Positions 10,903 through 18,776 of a stretch of 27,370 bases of DNA are shown here, one piece after another (the stretch's first letter is position 1; each line of letters opens with the position of its first letter). Made by a program: the position numbers and the translations under genes. This stretch comes from Cyclostephanos tholiformis. Its lineage: Eukaryota; Bacillariophyta; Thalassiosirophyceae; Thalassiosirales; Thalassiosiraceae. The notes below the pieces were generated by a model. That model was not told the origin of the DNA. It searched no databases and worked only from the letters and a program-made list of their open reading frames with translations. The stretch covers positions 1 through 27,370 of the forward strand of contig JALLPB010000794.1 of assembly GCA_036939975.1 (NCBI GenBank). The letters run 5' to 3'.

Positions 10903-11241
10903 TCAAATTAATCATCAATGAAGATTTTTTTACTTAAAAGGATGTTTCATTTTCATCGTTAAGATGGCACAAGTCCGCTGTCCATGCTCCACTTGTCGTC
11001 AGGAGATCAGGAAAACTGCAGACATGCCTCTGGACACGACTCAAGCAAGGTTTGCTTTGGTTTGCATTTGCGAAAGTGTGGCAGTTGAAGTGTCAAAAAA
11101 GGTGGGGCAAATTTTGGCATTTCATGATCGCTACAGAAGGAGAGGACCTTTCGTACTTTCTCCCTCCAGATATAGGGGCTGCATTATTATTGACGTATTG
11201 AGGTATGACGATCATTAACAAACAAAATCTACTTATCTCAA
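10903..11241. other. Convergent intergenic region with a small open frame
   Basis: 3' flanks of TrhO-RluA (+) and the dioxygenase (-). One ATG frame on the plus strand (10964-11218, 84 codons) begins MAQVRCPCSTCRQEIRK and has six cysteines, but I recognise no family and the position suits 3' UTR. I do not call it a gene. Confidence 0.4.
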
Positions 11242-12719
11242 TCAGTTCCATCGTCGATTACATATGCAAGTCGAATCTTGTCTTCGATTTAACCAGCAAC
11301 ATGGACATGTATTCAATCGCGTATGACTCCACGACCGAGACCAGACTATCAATGCATATCGATCACCCGATGAGACATTTGATACAGCATGCAAATTTCG
11401 ACCAGAATGGAGTATAGCGGTGCCAACGTTTGGACGGTCAATTCTCCCAACGAAGTGCCCTTCTCTGGGTGTACCCCTTAGGCCGTAAAATTCCACACTC
11501 CCACCTTTAAACTCGTCCCCTAGGCAACAGTTCAAAGTCACCTCTGAATCATCTGTGTGTGGAACCAGACGATGCCGTTGAGTGCCTTCATATTCTTTCG
11601 GATCTGAAGAATAACCAGCTACATAACCCTGTCGCCAGTCCAATGTTGACGGCCCCAAATCGACATCGTCATCTACAAGCTTTTCTGTTCTTGCAAAGAG
11701 GTGGAGCGATAGCGGCTGGATGAACATGTGGAAGAGCAAATCCGTCACCCAGCCTAGTCCAATCGTATCAAGGTCGATTGGCCGGCGACCGAATTGGAGG
11801 TGAGAAAATTCGTCGGACTCTGCGAGAATGGACAATTCACGTACTGTTTTGCGAAGAAGACTGCAAAACTAGAATAATTTGTCAAACTTCCGTTACATTT
11901 CAGCAAGCATGAAATAAAAAAAATCCCGTGCTTACGTACCTCGTTCGTCAATAAAGAAAATGAGTACACGTCGTACATTTCCTGATTCATCCACTCTTCT
12001 AATAATGATGGATCAAGATGAACTTGAACTTTTCCGTGAATGATGTCTTCAAGTGTTGGTAGCGAGTTCGTCCGCTTTTTGCTTTTTGCTTTTCGCGCAT
12101 TGCTTGTCGAGTCAATAGACCGATAGCAGACTTTAAACGCTTGATCTGTCAATACTTTCTTCTCGCGCAGTTCTGTCCATGTTTTTGGAGGGGACAATAA
12201 TGGATGATCACACCAAAGCTCACTGCAATTATAACTATCTTTTCCCAAATCCCCTTCGCTCTCGCTCAATATGTATCCCCTGACGAGTTGCCTTATATCA
12301 GCTCTTCTTTCAGCAATTTCTGACTTCTGTCGTCGTACATCAGATAATCTTGCTTCCAAAGCTTTTTCAAGCGAGTTTATGTCAGAAAATTGCTGAAATC
12401 TGCTCAGATAATTTGGATATCTATCGAGTCCCACCAGCGCGTGTAGCATGTGAGATAATTCATCACTTGGGTTCCAGCTGTTGCTAGAAATATCTCTATC
12501 TTTACCGTTGACGATTGGGTCATTGTTCGTGTTGTAAACTCGCGGCTTTTCGTTTATAGCTCCACCGCCAAGCGCGTTCTGTTTGGCTTCGATATCCATT
12601 AACGTCGACTCTTCCATTCCTTGTGTTGGCAAAGTGGCAATCGATGAACTTGGGTGGGCTTTCGTATATCTTTTTGTTAAAAAGGCAGCATAGAAAAGAC
12701 AGTCTCGTCGGATATTCAT
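11242..12719 (-). CDS. 2-oxoglutarate/Fe(II)-dependent dioxygenase, two exons
   Basis: Exon 1 runs 12719 down to 11940 (260 codons) and exon 2 runs 11868 down to 11242, about 468 aa. The join gives SLLTNE|FCSLLRKTVREL, continuous with the usual helix before the catalytic fold. The C-terminal half has the jelly-roll motifs: VPHTDDSEVTLNCCLG with iron ligands His364 and Asp366, then a distal His420 in GRNLHAVSNV and the 2-oxoglutarate-binding Arg430 in GDRYALIVWS. The spacing H-x-D, H and R ten residues later is typical of the prolyl-4-hydroxylase-like/PKHD group. It ends with a Cys-rich tail (CPCCW, CIC). The N-terminal half is unassigned, with a charged coiled-coil-like stretch (about 110-150) and a Lys/Arg patch (KAKSKKR) that could be a nuclear signal. 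Target unknown: protein, RNA or small molecule. The Helitron 3' end lies 78 bp upstream of its start, in the same orientation. Confidence 0.85.
11869..11939 (-). other. Dioxygenase intron (71 nt)
   Basis: On the minus strand the donor is GAG|GTACGT and the acceptor TTATTCTAG|TTT. It is phase 0 and removes a frame that otherwise ends in unrelated sequence. Confidence 0.85.
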
Positions 12720-12797
12720 GGCGGAGGGTGGGTCTGTTATTAGACCGACGCTTATTATGGCTGGACGATCGATTTAGCAGCATTATTATATTTATTA
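12720..12797. promoter_or_regulatory. Residual promoter of the dioxygenase gene
   Basis: Only 78 bp separate the dioxygenase ATG from the Helitron edge. The stretch next to the element is very AT-rich (TTATATTTATTA), a typical Helitron target. The rest of the original promoter is presumably displaced to the far side of the element. Confidence 0.45.
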
Positions 12798-12828
12798 CTA
12801 GCCTAGGCCCGTAACACCAAGTGTTACG
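12798..12828 (-). terminator. Helitron 3' terminus: hairpin plus CTAG
   Basis: CGTAACAC (12810-12817), loop CAA, GTGTTACG (12821-12828) form a perfect 8-bp hairpin. The element ends with CTAG at 12798-12801, and the host base at 12797 is A on the plus strand (T on the element strand). This matches the hairpin-then-CTRR|T rule for Helitron 3' ends, where the hairpin serves as the transposition terminator. Confidence 0.85.
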
Positions 12829-12865
12829 TAAATCTCATTGGTACTTTTTAACATGTAACAAATAA

Positions 12866-15800
12866 CTAATGGTTAAATACTTCACGAAACACAATATTTT
12901 GTGTGTATACTCCTGCTGGTGCATTTCCAGAACATTCTTTCCATCCATCTTTAACCATAATATTAACTCCACTTCTGGTTCCAACCCTTGATAAGGCAAC
13001 ATAAAGCTGACCATGTGAAAAGACACTGTCTCTGAGGAAAATTCCTATATGCTTGAACGTTTGTCCCTGTGATTTGTTTATTGTCATTGCAAAAGCTGGG
13101 CGCACTGGAAATTGTCTCCTTTGTAAAGTGAATGGCATCTTTTCAGGATTTGATGGTGTGTGATTCAATCGTGGAATCAGAACAATTAGATCTTTGCTTG
13201 GTCCAGTAGCTACTTTGGCTTCAATGAGACGTGCCATGATCTTAGTGACAATTAATCTTGTTCCATTAGCTAGGCCTCCTGCAATGTTTTTGAGTAACAT
13301 AATTGGGCACCCTACAAAGAGTTCGATGCAATGTGGAGGTATGCCAGAGAGATTCAGCTTGTTGAGATATTCAGTAGGATACATCGCGTTTCTATCATGT
13401 TCCAAAATTGTATCCGCACTGAAATATTTCCTTGTTGTAATTGAAGAACCGTCAATTCGCTGTACAATCTTGGTTGTTATCTCTTTGTTGATTGCATCTA
13501 CATCTTCGTTTAATGGTGTCAAAATTGCACGCTCCATAATATATGTGGTACAGTCTTCAGAGTTTGGTATATCATTAATACGTCCATAGATTCTTTCAAT
13601 CAATGTATCAATTGTGTCTTGTGGCATGCATCCAATGCACATGTCAGGTGGAATATGAATAGCATTTTCTCCATATTGTGAATAGATGTCTTCAGTTCCT
13701 TCTCCAATTCTCTTTAGCCAATTTGAGAACTCTTGTTGAGATTGAGCACATGTTACATTACCATCTTGCATCATTTGTTGAACTCTCATATTTTGATGCA
13801 GTGTTAGTACCTGAACATGATTCCAGATGTATGATCTGTTGAGGCATGCTTCAACAATTTGAGTCCTACTTGCTCTTGGAATGACTGGCAATACTTGTCG
13901 AAAATCACCGCCCATGACGACAACTTTTCCACCGAATGGTTTATCAACTCGAGTTAAATCCCGCAGTGTCCTATCAACTGCTTCAAATGTAAACTTGTGT
14001 TGCATTGGTGCTTCGTCCCATATAATGATCTGTGCAACTTTGATCAGTTCTTCTTCATTACTTTGTTTTTTAATGTTGCATGTTGATAGTTCATTAATTC
14101 CATTGACTGGTATTTTCAATCGAGAGTGAGCTGTTCTACCACCTTCTAAAAGCAGTGCTGCAATTCCAGACGATGCTACTGCAAGGGCAATTTCATTCTC
14201 TGCTCTTATTGAAGAAAGAACAGTATTGTAGAGGAAGGTTTTGCCTGCCCCTCCTAATCCGTCAATGAAGAAACAATTTGGAACATTTGGATATACGGCA
14301 TTTATTCCGTCATTGAGTAAGTCATTGAATGCCTTGATTGTCTTGACAGAGTCCATGATCACATTGTAGGCAAGTTGTTGATGCTCATTCAAGAGTAGCA
14401 CATTTCTATCACGGATTTGAGCCTGGAGTGTTAAGTCATACTTGCTTCTCTCTTCATCAATTAGAACATTACCTTCACCATGTAAAATGTCAGGAGGTAT
14501 TGGCAATTGAAAGTCATTCAAATCTCTTCCATTACTCTGAAGTGAGACTCTGATAGACCTTAAAGATTGGTTAAATATTCCTTCGTCAAACATCCTCTCT
14601 CTATTCATGAGCCGTGCTTGATATAAGAAGTCATCACTCATATTTTCTTTGAATGTATTCCATAGTTCCAAAGGATTGCTTATTGAGTTGAAAAGAAGAA
14701 GGCTGACAAATAAGTGCCGCATTTGGTAAGCTGAAGCAAATGTTGCGGAATTTTGCATACAGCTTATCCATTCTTGATCATCCTGTAAAAGACCAAGATC
14801 TCGACATGCATCCTGAAAAGTTTCATGAATGACATGTGTTGAATTTCTTTCATGAATGACACGTGTTGGATTTCTGCTGGGATTATATGTTTTTTTAAGA
14901 TCATCAAAAGAAGTGGGGCCTGGAATTTTCATGAGCAGGAGTCTTAAGTAATATCGCTCTCCCTCTCTTGGATGTACACCATATACCCTTCCGACCGGTG
15001 GACTTGACTCGTTATAAACATATTCCATAGTGTTCTGATCAGTAACTCGTTGTTTCCGCTCTTTCCAAACCTTACTCGATTGATTCCATATTGCAATTCT
15101 TGGAAAGTTGTGATACAAAGTATTGAGACATAGATGTGGCTGAGCTGCTGGATCTGTCAATAGTGCTTGTTCATGTTCTTCCTTCTTCTTGTAATTGAAC
15201 TCAAACCACCGAGTTAACTTAGTGTGCCTTGCAGTGGCAAGAACCTGTATTATATTTCCAGTTTCATCAAAGCTGACCTGCTGTTGATTTGGCAAATGCA
15301 CTGGGAGGCGCTGAACTGATGGAAATTCCTTGTGCATAGGAAATTGTAGTATTCTCCATGAAGCCTCAGATGCACTGACATATCTTCCACGTTGATACTC
15401 TTGTACCTCATTGGGATTTGATGGCTCTTCTTCTGCAGGAACAATAACAATTTCAGCTCTATCAGGTCCTTTGTAGACATACTTATATATATACTTCACT
15501 GCGGTAATGTTGGAGCATATTTCAAGATTGATATGGCAGTCAAAAGTGAGTGAAAGCCATGCATTGAAGGGTGCGACCCATCGGTTGTCATATACGAATC
15601 CTCCTTCTGTTCTCGAAAAAGTTCTACCATTATTTCTGCGCCTGTATATCGGATAGGAATATTTGTCGGACTCTTGTGTTTGTTCAACAAATGGTTTCGG
15701 GTATCCGAAGCGACATTTCCCTCGTCGCATGCAAGGGCCACTTGGATTTGCTGGTCCACATGGACCATGGAGCATTGTTTCTGTGACAACTTTCCAAAGT

Positions 15801-18051
15801 CTTGGGTTTTCATCTTGATCTGGAATCTCAGCACACACCAGTCGATCATAATCTTCTGTGGTTCGTGGTTTATCTTCATCTGCCATGATGAGTAAAATAT
15901 GAGCATGTGGTAAACCTCTCTTCTGGAACTCAACGACATGTATGTGACCAATGACTTTACCCATGATTTTCTCTTTGGTGAGAAACTTCATAAGTGCATT
16001 TAACTTGAGTCGAAAGACACGGCATATTAAATCTGGACGATCATTGGCTACCTCTCCAGGCTTCAATTCATTCTTCAATTCTGGCCATTTTGGATTACAT
16101 GTCATAGTGATGAAATAATCAGGTTTACCCAAAGCTCGCACAATGCCCATGGCATCCTGGTAAAGTTGTTGAAGATATCTTGGACTTCCAACATGAGTTG
16201 AAGGTAGTATCACTCTTTTTCCCAAGTTTTCCAAATTATTGGTATCCCCTGCAGCCAAAGCATCAGCCAATCCTTGATAGAGATCACTGCGTAAAATTTT
16301 TTGATTCATTCGGACCCATAACAATCTCCGAGATTCAATTTTACAAAATTGGTCAACCAACCATTCTTGAAATAACTTCTTTCCATAGATGAAAAGAGAA
16401 TGATCTATAGTATTCCTGTCTTGCATGAAAAAAGCAGCAAAGCCTACTTCTGATACATAGAGTTGTCTTCCTCTTCCTTGAGATCTGTGTTCTTCTTCAT
16501 CAGATGGTTGTACATCATTCTCTTCATTAGTATCAACACCTTCATGTGCCTCATCTGCAACCAATGATTGAGTAGTGTTGCTTCTACGTGGCCTTGTTTG
16601 TCGTCGAGGAGGATTGACTAAGAGGATGCCATCTTTTTCCCAACCTTGCTCACCTCTTGGATGAAAAAGCACAAAGTGCAAGCTGTCGTAATATTTGTGT
16701 GCATCACTGATATAATGAAGGTCGCTTGGATTTCCTTTTGCCCGAATCCTTATTTCTCTCCTCTGATCTAAGCCACTATCTTCAGATCCAGGCATAATTC
16801 CTGCTACCTCATTTTCACCAAGTCCTGTCGGAGCGTTGTAACGTCTGTGGTCAACATCTCCATTTGTACGAATGACAATCTCTCTCTCTTCTAATGCATG
16901 ATTCTGTTCCTGAATGTCTTGTATGGTTTGTCTGAATTGCTGCACCAGTGGATTGCAAGTGAGTAGTATAGACTGAAGTCTATGCAATAAATCTCGGGTC
17001 ATGTATGAGTTTTCAAAATGACTCATCCGCTGATCAACCTGGTCTGACTCATTGTCCATAATGTATAACTGTGCATATTTTGGAACATTGTCTCCAGCTG
17101 GTACCAATGGTCCAATCAGATGATAAACAGCACCTTTTGCCACAATCATTGAAATTCCTCCAGATGGAGGATTTTCAAGTTGTATCCGTGAAGATGCCAT
17201 TTGCAGTGCACAGTTATACTGACGTATATTTTTTCGAAAGTTGCGAATGGTATTTGCCGTTAGTCCTGTTGGAGAAACCTCATTGTTTGTGATGTCCCAT
17301 GTGAACAAATCATGCAACAATGGTGGGAAAGGAGATTGAAATATCTCACTCAGATTTCCATTCTTCCCATTTGAGCAACATAAAGTTCCTCGAGTACCTT
17401 CAAGTGGCCATCGTAAAGCACCACAATGGGAGCATATATTATCTCTTGTTCCAAGAGAGTGTTGAGGAACAGAGTCTTCATTTGTAATTGGTACAGTAGC
17501 AGCTCGATATAATGGAGGTTGTTCATTACGAAGAATTCTACGCCTCTGGGTATTTTGTTGTCGGAGTGCTCGCTGCTCTGGACTGAGGTTGGCATATGCA
17601 GTCCTGTGCTGCTCAGCATCTTGTTCTTGTCGCAGTGTTCGCTGCTCTGGACTGAGGTTGGCATATGCAGTCCTGTGCTGCTCGGCATCTTGTTCTTGTC
17701 GCAGTGTTCGCTGCTCTGGACTGAGGTTGGCATATGCAGTCCTGTGCTGCTCGGCATTTTCTTGTTGTAGTAGTTGCCTTCGCTGATCAGTCAAAGCAGC
17801 TCTTCTTGCTCTGTGTCTCTGGCGTTCTTGTTCTCTTCTTTGCTCTCTTCTTTGTTCTAGTTGAACTTGTCTTGTTGGTACAGCATTTCTTCTGCCGTTT
17901 AATCTGGCTCTTCTTGCAGCTCTATTCACTGCACCAGAGTTTTCATTCATGTTTGCAGACTGTAAGTGACATTTGATAGGTAAGAATTGTAAGACATGAC
18001 ATATGAGATAATATAAATAATTAGTGCATAAGAGATACTCACATTGTCCAT
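12866..18051 (-). CDS. Helitron Rep-helicase (RepHel), two exons
   Basis: The enzyme nicks, transfers and unwinds DNA for rolling-circle transposition. The main exon (17959-12866) is intact, with 1694 codons from ATG at 17950. A 9-nt first exon at 18043-18051 (ATG GAC AAT) probably precedes it, joined in frame by an 83-nt intron, giving about 1700 aa. In order (numbering from 17950): basic, glutamine-rich coiled N-terminus with three 23-residue repeats; zinc-like motif CSHCGALRW...CC (about 170-195); Helitron-like N domain; HUH nuclease motif GLPHAHILL with His682 and His684; the two-tyrosine motif KYIYKYVYKG with Tyr820 and Tyr824; then a PIF1-type superfamily 1 helicase with Walker A GLGGAGKT (Lys1237), Walker B IIWDEAP, GGDFRQVLPV and a final NKSQGQTF motif. 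No stop or frameshift interrupts it, and all catalytic residues are present, so recent activity is plausible. It is AT-richer than the host genes. Confidence 0.93.
14821..14874 (-). repeat. 27-bp tandem duplication in RepHel
   Basis: Two adjacent 27-base copies begin TTTCATGAATGACA and differ at only a few bases. They encode NPTRVIHER followed by NSTHVIHET. The duplication is in frame and sits between the nuclease and helicase domains. Confidence 0.85.
17571..17758 (-). repeat. Three 69-bp tandem repeats in RepHel N-terminus
   Basis: Near-identical 69-bp units start at 17571, 17640 and 17709 (the third is cut short). Each encodes a 23-residue unit, AEQHRTAYANLSPEQRTLRQ plus three residues. 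The few differences suggest recent expansion or homogenisation; the protein is likely helical and charged. Confidence 0.9.
17960..18042 (-). other. Proposed RepHel intron (83 nt)
   Basis: On the minus strand: AAT|GTGAGT ... CACTTACAG|TCTGCAAAC. It joins Met-Asp-Asn to Ser-Ala-Asn-Met without breaking frame. If it is not used, translation can start at the ATG at 17950. Confidence 0.6.
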
Positions 18052-18059
18052 CCTATTTG

Positions 18060-18089
18060 AGTAATTACTAAAGCAGTAATTACTAAAGC
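18060..18089. repeat. 15-bp direct repeat upstream of RepHel
   Basis: AGTAATTACTAAAGC is present twice in tandem, 9 bp upstream of the RepHel ATG at 18051. Each copy contains the palindrome GTAATTAC. It may be a factor site or part of the core promoter. Confidence 0.6.
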
Positions 18090-18500
18090 AAGATGATTAT
18101 TGATTATTTTAAAATACTCTAAGTTTTTTTTGGAAAAAAAATTCTTCCCCTCTCCCCTTTTGTAAAAATTATGAGGTCACACTATTTTAAAAATTCTGCG
18201 AAGCTGTGTGTCAGAGAATTCTTAAGATAATGGCGGGAGGTTCCAAAAAATTTTGGAAGAGAAGTGGGAAACCTTCTGTGTGTTCTGAGAAAATTCTTTT
18301 TGGAAAAGAATTCTTTTTGGGGTCCTTCAGGTGGACTTCCCTCAAGTCTCTTACGAATTCTCAGGCAGCAACTTGCCACCACCTGTTCGTAGCCCTCGGA
18401 AGCACCCACCATTTTCCTGTGGGAGCTAGTATCAGAACACACCGGGCTGCAAGGTCCCAAGGTGAGTACTAACACGGGGGGCCAACCCGTGGTCGTACAA

Positions 18501-18535
18501 CCTAAGGAGGGACTTGAACCCAAGTCCTCCTTAGG
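18501..18535 (-). repeat. Long hairpin with tRNA B-box-like loop
   Basis: CCTAAGGAGGGACTT (18501-18515) pairs with AAGTCCTCCTTAGG (18522-18535), 14 pairs with one bulge and a six-base loop. On the minus strand the loop region reads GGTTCAAGTCC, matching the Pol III B box pattern GGTTCRANNCC. An A-box-like GGGCGAGTAGG lies just upstream, at about 18541-18551. I cannot fold a full tRNA cloverleaf from it; it could be a tRNA-derived SINE head or a Helitron subterminal hairpin. Confidence 0.45.
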
Positions 18536-18582
18536 CACCCTACTCGCCCGCTTCCACTCGAGAGAAAACTAATTTTTTTAGA

Positions 18583-18776
18583 TATATAAAAAGTTATGTG
18601 TTTTTCTCCCATGTTTTATTCCACGCGTCACTCGCACGGAGCGTGCGGAGAGAGAGAGAGAGATAGAGAGACACGCATGAATTTTCTTATGGGGGTGATT
18701 TCTCCGACTTATGGGTACGTAGTACGTACGTATGTGTGAAAAATAGAATCACCGTCATGGACACCACAGAAAAAAT
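18583..18776 (+). promoter_or_regulatory. Promoter and 5' leader of the Rex1-like gene
   Basis: A TATATAAAAA box at 18583-18592 abuts the proposed Helitron edge. A GA microsatellite lies at 18648-18671. A short upstream frame (ATG at 18757, seven codons) ends at TGA 18778-18780, overlapping the main ATG at 18777 as ATGA, which could reduce or couple translation. Confidence 0.4.

Larger units (their letters stand above)
12798..18582 (-). mobile_element. Helitron, apparently autonomous, about 5.8 kb
   Basis: A rolling-circle DNA transposon lying on the minus strand. Its 3' end reads CTAG|T on that strand (12798-12801), preceded eight bases earlier by an 8-bp-stem hairpin, the standard Helitron terminator. 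Its single large gene encodes a complete Rep-helicase. The proposed 5' end is A|TCTAAAAAAATTAG at 18582, chosen because it has the required A before TC and a T flank on the plus strand, lies in AT-rich DNA, and leaves a divergent gap (272 bp) like the other two in this window. A second candidate is A|TC at 18663 inside a GA microsatellite. The element is visibly AT-richer than the flanking genes. The left border is strong, the right border tentative. Confidence 0.75.
18052..18582. other. Helitron 5' leader region
   Basis: No supported gene. It holds the presumed RepHel promoter and the subterminal 5' part of the element. It contains a 15-bp direct repeat next to the RepHel start, repeated TTTTTGGAAAA/AATTC motifs at about 18125, 18292 and 18310, an imperfect palindrome TTCCAAAA-AA-TTTTGGAA (18241-18258), and a strong hairpin at 18501-18535. 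An open frame on the minus strand (18182-18538) has no recognisable domain. Confidence 0.5.

Noticed and set aside
10964..11218. 84-codon cysteine-containing frame
   Set aside because: No recognisable family, and it lies between convergent 3' ends; kept only as a note on the intergenic region.
12866..17950. Bacterial conjugative relaxase-helicase or a cellular PIF1 helicase
   Set aside because: The HUH plus two-tyrosine Rep with a PIF1-type helicase, together with the hairpin-CTAG end, identifies a Helitron.
18182..18538. 118-codon minus-strand frame upstream of the Rep-helicase
   Set aside because: It has no domain, starts in a hairpin and spans the repeat motifs of the Helitron leader.
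18465..18552. A functional tRNA gene
   Set aside because: B-box and partial A-box motifs are present, but I cannot form acceptor, D and anticodon arms of correct length.
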